Shown: positions 52,419-61,970 of the stretch, piece by piece | Layout: every line of letters starts with the position of its first letter | Numbering within the stretch: position 1 is the stretch's first letter | Assembly (NCBI RefSeq): GCF_030159855.1 | Contig: NZ_BSNG01000001.1 | Span: forward strand, 2,728,001 to 2,792,000 | Source: Devosia yakushimensis | GTDB taxonomy: Bacteria; Pseudomonadota; Alphaproteobacteria; Rhizobiales; Devosiaceae | Direction: 5' to 3' | Length of the DNA stretch: 64,000 nt | Made by a program: the position numbers and the translations under genes | Notes under the pieces: generated by a model | Told to the model about the DNA's origin: nothing | Seen by the model: only the letters and a program-made list of their open reading frames with translations | The model's database searches: none

Positions 52419-53018
52419 CTAATATTCCGATACGCGCCGCGCATAGCTCGACATGAAATCGAGCGAAGCGAGGACGCCGTTGAGGGACAGGCGGACCTTG
52501 CGGGTGGGTTCACCTTCATTGGTAAGGGGTACGCCCAGGGTCACCGCGTTGCGTGTTTTCATCTGGGCAATCAGGGCATCCCGGCGGGCGTCGTCGGCCA
52601 CGAACCATTGATTGGTGGTGTTGAAGCGGGTTTCGAGGTCGGCCACGAAATCGAAACTTTGCGGCAGGGTGCCGGTGAATTCGACATGGAGGGGCCGGGT
52701 CACGTCGACCTGGGCGGTGTCGGCCGCACCGGTAAAAGCGACATCGACATCGCCGGTCAGCCGATTGTGGACAAGGGTCAGCTTCCAAGCGGGGAGGCCG
52801 GCGCTGTTGAGCTCCTGGCTGCCGGTGCTGGCGAAGCAGGAATAGCCGTAATAGGTGGCTGCATCCTCATCGATCGTGTCAGGACAGGCGGCGAGCCAGT
52901 CGCGGTTATATTCCCGCCATTCGCCGGAGGGATGATGGAAGGGTTCGGCAGCAGCCGGCACTAGCAACAGAACCAATGCAATGGCCACCAAACCGAACCG
53001 TGACTGCATCAATGCCAT
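52419..53018 (-). CDS. Secreted protein of unknown function
   Basis: 199 residues from ATG 53018. Signal peptide 1-23 (FGLVAIALVLLLVPAAA, cut near AAA-E). The mature part has a Cys pair (LAACPDTI and YSCFAST) and a beta-rich layout with a final basic segment. It resembles IalB-type invasion-associated proteins only loosely. No firm family. Convergent with the VOC gene. Confidence 0.65.
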   Translation of the reverse strand: MALMQSRFGLVAIALVLLLVPAAAEPFHHPSGEWREYNRDWLAACPDTIDEDAATYYGYSCFASTGSQELNSAGLPAWKLTLVHNRLTGDVDVAFTGAADTAQVDVTRPLHVEFTGTLPQSFDFVADLETRFNTTNQWFVADDARRDALIAQMKTRNAVTLGVPLTNEGEPTRKVRLSLNGVLASLDFMSSYARRVSEY

Positions 53019-53125
53019 GCGCAATGGCCCGAGCTCCCTTGTCTGCTTTGCCGACGCGGTGAACGATGATAGCAGGAAACCCGCTGCATCTCAGAACGTA
53101 TATATTTGTTGGTAAAGGAGAAATC

Positions 53126-53482
53126 GTGACAGTGACGAGCAATATCAATGGCTCGGCTCTCCTTGAGCTCCCCAATGAAGGTCCATTGCTGGGCACCGAG
53201 ACGGATGCCCTGGACATTCTGGGGGAAACCTATGGCACCGAGGCGAACATCATCGTCATTCCCGTAGCGCGGCTCCAGCCGGGCTTTCTGCAGTTGCGCA
53301 GCGGCATGGCCGGCGCGTTCATCCAGAAGCTGCAGAATTACGGATGCCGGCTGGTGGTACTGGGCGATATTTCGGCTGAGGTAGCGGCAAGCGAAGCGCT
53401 GGCGGCATTCGTTGTGGAAACCAACCGGGTGGGTCATCACCTTTTCCTACCCGACCGGCAGGCGCTGCTGGACCGCTTGTGA
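53126..53482 (+). CDS. DUF4180 family protein
   Basis: 118 residues from a GTG at 53126, chosen because a perfect AAAGGAG lies 5 nt before it. The family core is visible: GPLLGTETDALDILGETYGTEANIIVIPVARL, FLQLRSGMAGAFIQKLQNYGCRLVVLGDIS, AFVVETNRVGHHLFLPD. Function is unknown. Its end overlaps or abuts the rnhB frame. Confidence 0.9.
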   Translation: MTVTSNINGSALLELPNEGPLLGTETDALDILGETYGTEANIIVIPVARLQPGFLQLRSGMAGAFIQKLQNYGCRLVVLGDISAEVAASEALAAFVVETNRVGHHLFLPDRQALLDRL

Positions 53483-53511
53483 TTGCCCCGCGCCCCAGCG
53501 ATGCTGGCGGC

Positions 53512-54162
53512 ATGTTGATCGATTCGCCGCTCCAGACCATTCCCGACTATTCGCACGAACGCGCCATGCAGGCGCGCGGGGCGCGGTTCGTCGCTGGTGT
53601 TGACGAAGCCGGGCGCGGACCGCTGGCCGGGCCCGTGGTGGTTTCCGCTGTGGTGCTCGATCCCGCGCGCATCCCCGATGGGCTCAACGATTCCAAAAAG
53701 CTCAACGAGGAGCAGCGCGAGGCGTTGTTTGAGCTGATCGTCGCCTCGGCGCATGTTGCCGTGGTCGTGGCGCCACCTTCGATCATTTTGAGCCGCAATA
53801 TTAGGGGCGCGACACTCTGGGCCATGGCGCGGGCGGTCAATAGTCTCGGCATTGCGGTGGACCGGGTGCTGGTGGATGGGCGCGATGTGCCCATGGGCCT
53901 GCCCTGCGACGGCACGGCGCTGATCGGTGGGGACGGGCGGAGCGTATCGATCGCGGCGGCCTCGATCGTCGCCAAGGTAACGCGCGACCGCATGTGCGCG
54001 ATCATGGATTGCGATGCCCCCGATTTCGGTTTTGCCGGGCACAAGGGCTATGGCACGCCGCAGCATTTGCGGGCATTGACGGCGCATGGCCCCTGCCGGC
54101 ACCACCGTGAGGAATTTGCGCCGGTTGCCGAGGCGCGGCTGCGCGTGGGTTTGGCGGGATAA
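53512..54162 (+). CDS. rnhB: Ribonuclease HII
   Basis: 216 residues. It removes RNA from RNA-DNA hybrids and single ribonucleotides. GVDEAGRGPLAGPVVVSAVVL gives the first Asp-Glu pair. The later Asp is in VLVDGRDVP, and MCAIMDCDAPDFGFAGHKGYGT closes the fold. An alternative GTG start at 53479 overlaps the DUF4180 stop (GTGA). Located before ccrM, as in other Alphaproteobacteria. Confidence 0.95.
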   Translation: MLIDSPLQTIPDYSHERAMQARGARFVAGVDEAGRGPLAGPVVVSAVVLDPARIPDGLNDSKKLNEEQREALFELIVASAHVAVVVAPPSIILSRNIRGATLWAMARAVNSLGIAVDRVLVDGRDVPMGLPCDGTALIGGDGRSVSIAAASIVAKVTRDRMCAIMDCDAPDFGFAGHKGYGTPQHLRALTAHGPCRHHREEFAPVAEARLRVGLAG

Positions 54163-54247
54163 GGGCACGACCTCGCCCGCCGCTTTTGCCATGGATGGAA
54201 TGAAGATGCCGGGTTCGGCAGCGCTTTGACACCCGGTTTGTGGCTTC

Positions 54248-54262
54248 TTAACCCCCCGCTAA
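54248..54262. promoter_or_regulatory. CtrA-like box upstream of ccrM
   Basis: TTAA-N7-CTAA, one change from TTAA-N7-TTAA, 73 bp before the ccrM start. ccrM is a known CtrA target in Caulobacter, which supports this reading. I see no GANTC in the ~170 bp upstream of the start. Confidence 0.6.
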
Positions 54263-54334
54263 CCCATTGCGAACGCTCTTTTAACCCCTCCGACGCTACA
54301 AGGGAGGCGTTAGTACTGCGTTAGGGTTAAGTGT

Positions 54335-55468
54335 ATGTTGCGTACCGCGCGTACGGCTCCTGTGGCCGCTGCGGAGGAGGCAAAACGCCTCCCCATCGAT
54401 ACTATCCTGGTGGGCGATTGCATCGACCACATGAATGCCCTGCCGGCCGGCTCGGTTGACCTTATTTTTGCGGACCCGCCCTATAACCTGCAACTGGACC
54501 AGGGCCTCACCCGCCCCGACCAGTCCAAGGTAGATGCGGTGGATGACGACTGGGACAAGTTCGAGAGCTTTGCCCATTACGACCAGTTTACCCGCGCCTG
54601 GCTCAAGGCCGCGCGCCGGGTGCTCAAGCCCGATGGGGCGCTGTGGGTCATCGGCAGCTACCACAATATTTTCCGGGTCGGGACGGCGCTGCAGGATCTC
54701 GACTACTGGATGCTCAACGACGTGATCTGGCGCAAGGCCAATCCCATGCCCAATTTCCGCGGCACGCGCTTTACCAATGCGCATGAAACGCTGATCTGGG
54801 CGGCGCGGAGCCAGAAAAGCCGGGTGACCTTCAATTATGAAGCGCTCAAGCTCGCCAATGACGATACGCAGATGCGCAGCGACTGGCTGTTCCCCATCTG
54901 CACCGGCGCCGAACGCCTCAAGGGCGAAGACGACGGCAAGGTGCATCCGACGCAGAAACCGGAAGCGCTGCTGTTCCGCATTCTCAATGCCACGACCAAG
55001 CCGGGCGATATCGTGCTCGACCCGTTTTTCGGCACCGGCACCACGGGCGCAGTGGCCCGCAAGCTGGGCCGCCACTTCATCGGCATCGAGCGGGAAGAAA
55101 CCTATATCAATGCCGCGCTGCAGCGCATTGCCAGCATCCGGCCCGGCGTGTTCGAGGCGCTGCAATCGGTGACACCCAAGCGCAAGGAAACCCGCATTCC
55201 CTTTGGTTCGCTTGTCGAACAGGGGGTGATCGAACCGGGCGCGCAACTTTTCGATTCAGCGCGCCGTTACTCCGCCATGGTGCGGGCAGACGGCTCGCTG
55301 GTTTCGGGCACGCATCAGGGCTCCATCCACAAGGTGGGCGCTTTGGTGCAAGGCGCTGAATCCTGCAATGGCTGGACCTTCTGGCACCATGACAATGATG
55401 GCCGCAGCGTGCCGATCGACGATCTGCGCGCCGGCATCCGACAGAAACTTGATTTGATTTCCGCCTGA
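54335..55468 (+). CDS. ccrM: CcrM-type adenine DNA methyltransferase (GANTC)
   Basis: 377 residues. Beta-class N6-adenine methyltransferase: FADPPYNLQL (DPPY, ~49) first, the SAM site DPFFGTGTTGAVARKLGR (~228) later. The C-terminal region (~265-375) is the CcrM extension (RPGVFEALQSVTPKRKETRIPFGSLVEQG). It methylates GANTC after replication in the cell cycle. The gene ends in a strong hairpin at 55504. Confidence 0.96.
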   Translation: MLRTARTAPVAAAEEAKRLPIDTILVGDCIDHMNALPAGSVDLIFADPPYNLQLDQGLTRPDQSKVDAVDDDWDKFESFAHYDQFTRAWLKAARRVLKPDGALWVIGSYHNIFRVGTALQDLDYWMLNDVIWRKANPMPNFRGTRFTNAHETLIWAARSQKSRVTFNYEALKLANDDTQMRSDWLFPICTGAERLKGEDDGKVHPTQKPEALLFRILNATTKPGDIVLDPFFGTGTTGAVARKLGRHFIGIEREETYINAALQRIASIRPGVFEALQSVTPKRKETRIPFGSLVEQGVIEPGAQLFDSARRYSAMVRADGSLVSGTHQGSIHKVGALVQGAESCNGWTFWHHDNDGRSVPIDDLRAGIRQKLDLISA

Positions 55469-55503
55469 TCCTGACCTCCAATCGTTTCCAGGCTCAACTG
55501 CCC

Positions 55504-55531
55504 GCCGCCGGTTTGCCCCGGCGGCTTTTTT
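55504..55531 (+). terminator. Terminator of ccrM
   Basis: Stem GCCGCCGG / CCGGCGGC with a 6-nt loop, followed by six T. It sits 36 bp after the ccrM stop, before the convergent mutY end. Confidence 0.85.
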
Positions 55532-55548
55532 CTTGGTTGAGCTCGACA

Positions 55549-56601
55549 CTATTCCAGCCCGGCCGCCGCCAGCACCTTGCGGAATAAAGTCGGCAGGGCC
55601 TCGCCCTTGAGCGCGGATGGCTCCGCCCACCAGCCCCTGTCCAATCCTGCCGGCGCGACCGCAGCGGACCAGATTTCCAGTTCCAGCCGGAAATGGGTGA
55701 AGACGTGGATAACCTGTCCGCGATGACGCCAATCCCCGGACGCGGGATAGGCGACGGGTGGAAGTGCACTGACCCAGTCTGAGGTTGGCACTTCGGTCAT
55801 TTTGGCGAGGAGGCCCTTGTCGGGACGGGTCTGGAGATAGACGTCGCCATCCGCGTCGGTCATGACGAAGGCATGCCCCTTGCGGACCGGCTTTTCGGGC
55901 TTGGCCGGTTTGAGTGGATAGACGGTGGGGGCCGCCGTTTTTGTCGCGATACACCCCGGCTGGATCGGGCAGAGCATGCAGGTCGCGGTGCGCGGGGCAC
56001 AAATGGTTGCGCCCAGGTCCATCATGGCCTGGGCAAAATCCCCTGCTCTTTTGGGCACCGAGGCCTGGAGGGCCGCGCGCAGCTCGTCCTTGGCCTCGCG
56101 GACGGGCACCGGCAGCGCATAATAACGGCCCAGGACGCGGTCGAGATTGCCGTCTAGCACGGCGATCTCTTCGTCAAAGCAGATCGCGGCGATGGCCGCG
56201 CTGGTATAGGCGCCAATGCCCGGAAGGGTCTGGAGGGCGGCCGAGCTCGTGGGAAAGACACCGCCATGCTGGTTGACCACAGCCTCGGCGCAGGCATGAA
56301 GGTTCCTGGCGCGGGCATAATAGCCCAGGCCCGCCCATTCCTTGAGGACTGCATCGAGCGGCGCGGCGGCCAGATCGAAAACGGTCGGCCAGAGACTGGT
56401 GAAGCGCAGGAAATAGGTTTTGACCGCAGCCACGGTGGTCTGCTGCAACATGACCTCGCTGAGCCAGACGCGGTAGGGATCGGGCGCGATGCCCTTGGCG
56501 CGGTCGGCAGGGGAGACGCGCCAGGGCAGATTGCGGGCGTGGCTGTCATACCAGGCGAGAACCGGCGCGGCATCTATCGGAGCGGGGTTTGGCAGGTGCA
56601 T
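55549..56601 (-). CDS. mutY: A/G-specific adenine glycosylase
   Basis: 350 residues from ATG 56601. It removes A opposite 8-oxoG. HhH-GPD fold with SEVMLQQTTVAAV (catalytic Glu), LPGIGAYTSAAIAAI (HhH) and LDGNLDRVLGR (catalytic Asp region). The [4Fe-4S] cluster is complete: C-x6-C-x2-C-x5-C in CAPRTATCMLCPIQPGC. A C-terminal Nudix-like domain with RPDKGLLAKMTEVP follows. Confidence 0.96.
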   Translation of the reverse strand: MHLPNPAPIDAAPVLAWYDSHARNLPWRVSPADRAKGIAPDPYRVWLSEVMLQQTTVAAVKTYFLRFTSLWPTVFDLAAAPLDAVLKEWAGLGYYARARNLHACAEAVVNQHGGVFPTSSAALQTLPGIGAYTSAAIAAICFDEEIAVLDGNLDRVLGRYYALPVPVREAKDELRAALQASVPKRAGDFAQAMMDLGATICAPRTATCMLCPIQPGCIATKTAAPTVYPLKPAKPEKPVRKGHAFVMTDADGDVYLQTRPDKGLLAKMTEVPTSDWVSALPPVAYPASGDWRHRGQVIHVFTHFRLELEIWSAAVAPAGLDRGWWAEPSALKGEALPTLFRKVLAAAGLE

Positions 56602-56743
56602 GGCGCATGATGTGGGGGAAGGCTGGATTTCGTGCAAGCCTGAAATACCCCCTCCCCACAAGGGGGAGCGTGACCTTTTCAATCTGTCTTTGCTATCGGG
56701 GTGGGGGTGATTTGGCCGCCGTGCCGGTGCTAAGATCACCGCC

Positions 56744-57271
56744 ATGAGCGAAGCGCCTAAATCCAAAGCCGACGCAGAACCCAAACGCCGCAATCGTGCG
56801 GTGACGCTGGCCGATGCCATTACCGGCGCGCTCGATCCCGTGCTCAAGAAGCGCGGCTTTGCCAGCCGGGATATCATTACCCATTGGGGGGCGATGGCGC
56901 CCCGGCCCTATGACGCCGTCGCCATTCCCGACAAGCTGGCCTGGCCGCGCGGCGAGCGGAGCGCCGAGGGAGCAACACTTTACCTGCGCTATATACCGGG
57001 CCATGCCCTGGCCATCAGCCATGAGGGACCGGCCATTGCCGCTGCAATCAACCGCTATTTCGGCTATGTGCTGGTGGGCCAGATCCGGCTCTCGGCTGAG
57101 CCGTTCACGCCCGGTTCAGGCGATAGGGACGAAAAACCCAGCCAACCGAGCCAGAGCGTCATAGCAAAGGTCGGGGCCCAGGTGGCCAATGTCGAAGATG
57201 ACGATCTGAGGGAGGCGTTGCGGGCCTTGGGCCACGCGCTCTCCAGCAGATCGGAGCGAAAAGCCAGATAG
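56744..57271 (+). CDS. DUF721/DciA-like protein
   Basis: 175 residues. The DUF721 domain (~20-135) has ALDPVLKKRGFASRDIITHWGAM, LYLRYIPGHALAISHEGPAIAAAINRYFGYVLVGQIRL. DciA proteins load the replicative helicase in bacteria lacking DnaC. Here the assignment is by domain and by the mutY-DUF721-dsbA-smc order. Divergent from mutY. Confidence 0.85.
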   Translation: MSEAPKSKADAEPKRRNRAVTLADAITGALDPVLKKRGFASRDIITHWGAMAPRPYDAVAIPDKLAWPRGERSAEGATLYLRYIPGHALAISHEGPAIAAAINRYFGYVLVGQIRLSAEPFTPGSGDRDEKPSQPSQSVIAKVGAQVANVEDDDLREALRALGHALSSRSERKAR

Positions 57272-57360
57272 TGCGTTCACCCGCTAGTGATGAATGTGCC
57301 CACTTGCCGACACCTTGTGCCCGTGTAGTGTCGCGCAGACCTCAAAAGGAGCGACAGACC

Positions 57361-58137
57361 GTGAAATTTACCCGCCGTGACACCCTGATCCTTGCCGCCG
57401 CAGCGTCGGCGCTAAGCCTTTGCGGCGTCGCCACGGCCAGTGCCGCCGAAGGCGACATGGTTGACCAGGCCAAGCTGTTGGCCCCCGCCGGCGGCATGAC
57501 CGACCATGTGCAGGGCAGCGACAGCGCTCCGGTCACCGTTATCGAATATGCCTCGCCCACCTGCCCGCACTGCGCGACTTTCGCCAATACGGTGAAGCCC
57601 GATTTCGTTGCGGCCTATGTCAATACCGGCAAGGTCAAGCTGATCACCCGGCCGTTCGTGCGCAATGTGCTTGATGCGGCGGTGTTCATGCTGGCCGAGG
57701 CCGCCGGCCCGACCAATTATGACAATGTGCTGTCGACCTATTTCAAGACGCAGAACGATTGGGCCGCATCCGAAGCCCCCCGCGACAAGATCCTCGAAAT
57801 CGCCAAGCAGCTCGGCTTTACCCAGGAAACCTTCGACGCCGCCTTGACGAATCAGGCGCTGTTCACCGGGATGGAAGCCATGCGCGATCAGGCGCTCAAC
57901 GAGTTTGGCCTGCAGGGCACCCCGACATTCTATGTCAATGGCAAGACGCTCACTGGTGACAAGACGCTCGAGCAGCTGGCCGCTGAAATCGATCCGCTGG
58001 TGCCTGCCGATTTCGTGGCAACCGAACCGGCTGCTGCCGCTCCCGCAGCAGCGCCGGTCGCACCTGCTGCAACCGACACGATGGCTCCGGCCGCACCTGC
58101 CGCCGAGACCGCTACGCCGGTTGCTCCCGCGCAGTAA
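57361..58137 (+). CDS. DsbA-like thiol:disulfide oxidoreductase
   Basis: 258 residues from GTG 57361 (AAGGAG before it). The signal region carries a twin-Arg TRRDTLILAAAA, hinting at Tat export. Thioredoxin fold with CPHC (CysPHisCys, ~67-70) and the cis-Pro loop GTPTFYVNG. The last ~45 residues are Ala/Pro-rich and probably flexible. It belongs to the DsbA/PF13462 group and is located between the DciA-like gene and smc. Confidence 0.9.
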   Translation: MKFTRRDTLILAAAASALSLCGVATASAAEGDMVDQAKLLAPAGGMTDHVQGSDSAPVTVIEYASPTCPHCATFANTVKPDFVAAYVNTGKVKLITRPFVRNVLDAAVFMLAEAAGPTNYDNVLSTYFKTQNDWAASEAPRDKILEIAKQLGFTQETFDAALTNQALFTGMEAMRDQALNEFGLQGTPTFYVNGKTLTGDKTLEQLAAEIDPLVPADFVATEPAAAAPAAAPVAPAATDTMAPAAPAAETATPVAPAQ

Positions 58138-58154
58138 GGCCATCGATCTGCATC

Positions 58155-58170
58155 TCCCCCTGCGGGGGGA
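58155..58170. repeat. Short G/C hairpin before smc
   Basis: TCCCCC-TGCG-GGGGGA, one of the CCCTCCCC-type units in the window. A TTG codon at 58180 lies at good spacing from the GGGGGAGG here, but the smc ATG at 58195 gives the conserved N-terminus. Confidence 0.6.
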
Positions 58171-58194
58171 GGTCGCCCTTTGGGCGATACGGCC

Positions 58195-61100
58195 ATGAAA
58201 TTCTCCCGCCTCAAGCTGCATGGTTTCAAATCTTTCAGCGATGAGACCGTGCTTCTCATGGAGCCCGGGCTGACTGGCATTGTCGGGCCCAATGGGTGCG
58301 GCAAATCCAACCTCGTGGAAGCCATGCGCTGGGTTATGGGTGAAAACTCATACAAGGCCATGCGCGCCTCGGGCATGGATGACGTGATCTTTTCGGGCTC
58401 GGGCAACCGGCCGGCGCGCAATTCGGCCGAAGTGACGCTGGTGCTCGACAATGCCGACCGCACGGCGCCGGCTGCCCTCAACAGTGCCGATATCCTGGAA
58501 GTGACCCGCCGGATCGAGCGGGAGGCCGGGTCGGTCTATCGCGTCAATGGCAAGGAAGTGCGCGCGCGCGACGTGCAATTGCTGTTTGCCGATGCCTCGA
58601 CCGGCGCCCATTCACCCGCCATGGTGCGGCAGGGACAGATTGGCGAATTGATCGCCGCCAAGCCGACCGCACGGCGGGCCTTGCTGGAAGAGGCGGCAGG
58701 GATTTCCGGGCTGCATTCGCGTCGGCATGAGGCCGAGCTGCGGCTGCGGGCGGCCGAGGGCAATCTCGAGCGGGTCGACGATATCATCGCCCAGATCGAT
58801 GCTCAGCTCGAAACGCTGAAGCGCCAGGCGCGGCTGGCCAATCGCTATCGCTCGCTTTCGGGCGATATTCGCCGCGCCGAAGCCACACTGTTTCATATCC
58901 GCTGGGTGGCGGCACGCTTTGCCGAGAAGGAAACCGAGGCAAGCCAGGCCGTGCTGATCCGCGAATTGGCGGACGCAACCCATCTCGAATTGCAGGCACA
59001 AAAGACGCTGGAAGCCGCCGATGCGGCGCTGCAGCCGCTGCGCGACCGCGAGGCGGTGACTGGGGCCGTGCTGCAGCGCTACACGATTCTCAACGAGCAA
59101 TTGGCCGAGGAAGCGCGCCGCGCCAGCAGCCGCCGCGCGGAACTGGAAGACCGCATCCGCCAGCTTGCCGCCGACGGTGAGCGCGAGCGGCTGCTTGTCG
59201 AAGAAAGCGAAGTCACACTCGCCGCCTATGAAGAAGAGCTGGTGCAGCTGGTCGAAGAGGGCGAGGCAGCGCAGGCTGATTTCGACCGGGCGCGCGGCGA
59301 GGCCGAGGCCGCCAGCGCCGCCGTGAGCGCGGCGGAGACACGAGCGCGGGCAGCGGCCGATGCATTGGCGCAGGTACGAGCGCGCCGGACCCAGGCACAA
59401 CGCAGCGCCGAGGATGCTGCCGGGCGGATTGCCCGGCTGGGTCAGCAGATCGCCGAAGTCGAGCAGGAAGCCAATACGATTGCGGCCAAGCTTGACGCCG
59501 ATGCAACCCTGACGCTGAAGCGCGCGGCGCTGGAAGAAGCGCAGGCTTCAGCGGCGACGGCTGAAGAAATGGCTGTGATCGCCGAGGAAGCGACCGCGGA
59601 TGCGCAGACTCGGCTCGACGATGCGCAGCCCCGGCTGGCCGAGATCGAGGCGGCGCTGACGCGGCTGGAATCGGAAGCCTCCACACTGGGCAAAATGCTC
59701 AATGTGGGCGCGAGCCTGTGGCCGGCCATTGTCGATCAGCTCAGCGTACAATCGGGCTATGAAACGGCGCTCGGCGCGGCTTTGGGAGATGATCTTGAAG
59801 CGTCTTCGGACGCAGGCGCGCCGATGCATTGGTCGGTGGCCATCGAGGATTATATCGATCCGGCCTTACCCCAGGCGGCCGAACCCTTGTCGCGCTATGT
59901 GACAGGCAATGCGCTGCTGAAGCGCCGGCTGGACCAGATCGGCATTGTCGATGCGGTGGATGGCCCGGCGCTGATGCATGCGCTCAAGCCCGGCCAGCGG
60001 CTGGTGACGCTGGATGGAGCGCTGTGGCGCTGGGATGGTTTTGTGGCCGCCGCCGATGCGCCGAGCCCGGCTGCACAGCGGCTGGCGCAACGCAACCGGC
60101 TGGCCGAACTCGATGCCGAAATCACCCGTGCGCGGGGCGAACGCAATGCGGCCAAGCGCGATGTGGAGGCGCTGACCGCAGCCCTTGCAACAACGCGGCA
60201 GGATGAAAAGAACCAGCGCGAAGCCTGGCGGATGGCGCAGCATGCCATTGGCGCGGCGCAGGCCGAGGTCGACCGGGCACAGCGGGCCATTGGCGATTTG
60301 ACCACGCGCCAATCGGCGCTGGAAGAAGCGCGGGCGCGGCTGGCAGCAAGTCTGGCCGAAGCCGAGGCGATGCGCGAACAGGCCGAAGCCCTGCTCGAAG
60401 AGGCAGGCGAGGAAGACGATGCGGCCGAGATGGCCGAGGATTTGCAAGCGGGGCTGGCCGCCGCAAGGGAAAGGGCCGATCAGACCCGGCTGAAGCTGGG
60501 CAGTTTTGAGACGGCGGCGCGCATGCGCGACAATCGCCTCGGCCAATTGCAGCGCGACAGCATGGCCTGGACCCGCCGTCGCGACGGGGCCATGGCGCAA
60601 TTGGCGACACTCAACCAGCGCACCGCCGAAGTCAGCGCCCAATTGACCAGCGTCACCGAAACGCCGGATGGTTTTGTGGCGCGGCGGGCGGAGCTGGAAG
60701 ACCAGATCGAAACCGCCGGGATCGAGCACAAGGCGGCCGGCGATAGGCTCAACCTGGCGCAGACCGGCTATCGCGAGGCCGACAAGGCGCTCAAGGGCGC
60801 CAGCGATATTCTGGCCAATGCGCGGATCGAGCTGACACGCGTCGAAGAACGCATCAAGGGCATTATCGCTCAGCGCCAGCAGATCGAGCGGCAGATCGAG
60901 GAAACGCTGGATATTCCGGCCAGCAAGACGCTGGAAGTGTCGGGGATCAAGCCCAGCGAGGCGCTGCCGACGGAAAGCACCATCGAGCAGAGGGTGGACC
61001 GGCTCAAGGCCGAGCGCGAGCGGCTGGGCGGGGTGAACCTGTCGGCGGAAAAGGAAGCCGAAGAGGTTCAGGAAAAGCTCGACACCATGGTTAGGGATCG

Positions 61101-61650
61101 GGACGACCTGATCGAGGCCATTGCCAAGCTGCGGACCGGTATCCAATCGCTCAATCGCGAGGGCCGGGCACGGCTCAATGAGGCCTTCGTCAAGGTCAAT
61201 GCGCATTTCCAGGAACTGTTCACCACGCTGTTCGGCGGCGGCACGGCCGAGCTGACTTTTGTCGAGAGCGACGATCCGCTAGAGGCGGGGCTCGAAATCA
61301 TCGCCCGCCCACCCGGCAAGAAGCCGCAGACTATGACGCTGCTCTCAGGTGGCGAGCAGGCGCTGACAGCGATGAGCCTGATCTTTGCGGTGTTCCTGAC
61401 CAATCCGGCGCCGATCTGCGTGCTCGATGAAGTGGACGCCCCGCTCGACGACGCCAATGTGGAGCGGTTCTGCAACCTGCTCGATTCCATGCGCCAGCGG
61501 ACGAATACGCGCTTCATGGTGATTACGCATAATCCGATCACCATGAGCCGGGTGGATCGGCTGTTTGGCGTGACCATGGCCGAGCGCGGGGTGAGCCAAT
61601 TGGTGTCGGTGGATTTGACCACGGCCGAGACATTTCTTGAGGCGGTTTGA
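58195..61650 (+). CDS. smc: Chromosome segregation protein SMC
   Basis: 1151 residues. Walker A GPNGCGKSN (~32-40), coiled coils ~170-500 and ~660-990, hinge between (about 500-660, with MLNVGASLWPAIVDQL and DDLEASSDAGAPMHWSV). C-terminal ABC signature LLSGGEQALTAM (~1050) and Walker B VLDEVDAPLDD follow. SMC works with ScpA/ScpB (not in window) in DNA compaction. The hinge region is longer than in some bacterial SMCs but typical of Alphaproteobacteria. Confidence 0.96.
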   Translation: MKFSRLKLHGFKSFSDETVLLMEPGLTGIVGPNGCGKSNLVEAMRWVMGENSYKAMRASGMDDVIFSGSGNRPARNSAEVTLVLDNADRTAPAALNSADILEVTRRIEREAGSVYRVNGKEVRARDVQLLFADASTGAHSPAMVRQGQIGELIAAKPTARRALLEEAAGISGLHSRRHEAELRLRAAEGNLERVDDIIAQIDAQLETLKRQARLANRYRSLSGDIRRAEATLFHIRWVAARFAEKETEASQAVLIRELADATHLELQAQKTLEAADAALQPLRDREAVTGAVLQRYTILNEQLAEEARRASSRRAELEDRIRQLAADGERERLLVEESEVTLAAYEEELVQLVEEGEAAQADFDRARGEAEAASAAVSAAETRARAAADALAQVRARRTQAQRSAEDAAGRIARLGQQIAEVEQEANTIAAKLDADATLTLKRAALEEAQASAATAEEMAVIAEEATADAQTRLDDAQPRLAEIEAALTRLESEASTLGKMLNVGASLWPAIVDQLSVQSGYETALGAALGDDLEASSDAGAPMHWSVAIEDYIDPALPQAAEPLSRYVTGNALLKRRLDQIGIVDAVDGPALMHALKPGQRLVTLDGALWRWDGFVAAADAPSPAAQRLAQRNRLAELDAEITRARGERNAAKRDVEALTAALATTRQDEKNQREAWRMAQHAIGAAQAEVDRAQRAIGDLTTRQSALEEARARLAASLAEAEAMREQAEALLEEAGEEDDAAEMAEDLQAGLAAARERADQTRLKLGSFETAARMRDNRLGQLQRDSMAWTRRRDGAMAQLATLNQRTAEVSAQLTSVTETPDGFVARRAELEDQIETAGIEHKAAGDRLNLAQTGYREADKALKGASDILANARIELTRVEERIKGIIAQRQQIERQIEETLDIPASKTLEVSGIKPSEALPTESTIEQRVDRLKAERERLGGVNLSAEKEAEEVQEKLDTMVRDRDDLIEAIAKLRTGIQSLNREGRARLNEAFVKVNAHFQELFTTLFGGGTAELTFVESDDPLEAGLEIIARPPGKKPQTMTLLSGGEQALTAMSLIFAVFLTNPAPICVLDEVDAPLDDANVERFCNLLDSMRQRTNTRFMVITHNPITMSRVDRLFGVTMAERGVSQLVSVDLTTAETFLEAV

Positions 61651-61675
61651 GGGCCGGTAGGTTTGGGGCTCTCGT

Positions 61676-61791
61676 TACCCCCTCCTAGCCTCCCCCTGAT
61701 AGGGGGAGGGACCGTTCAGTATTTGTGACTCGATCCAGTTCTTAGAGTGGAGAGATCCCGCCCCCTATCAGGGGGAGGCTAGGAGGGGGTA
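61676..61791. repeat. 31-bp perfect inverted repeat downstream of smc
   Basis: Left arm 61676-61706 (TACCCCCTCCTAGCCTCCCC...) and right arm 61761-61791 (...GGCTAGGAGGGGGTA) are exact reverse complements over 31 bp with a 54-nt spacer. It could be a terminator hairpin or a mobile-repeat remnant. The same CCCTCCCC motif recurs near 4637 and 56647. Confidence 0.9.
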
Positions 61792-61970
61792 GCGGAAGCC
61801 ACGATCTCCCAGATCGGACACCGCCCCTCCCCGCCGGTAACCCAAAAGTACCCAGAATCCCCCTGTCCTTGCCTCGACTTTGCCACGCTTGGGTGTGGAC
61901 AGCATGCCGCACCCCCATTGAAAGGCAAAAAAGCGTTTTAAATCAATAAATTACGTTGCCGCGACGAATC

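Noticed and set aside
58180..58194. TTG start for smc at 58180
   Set aside because: The apparent ribosome site GGGGGAGG belongs to a repeated hairpin unit. The ATG at 58195 begins the conserved KFSRLKLHGFKSF N-terminus.
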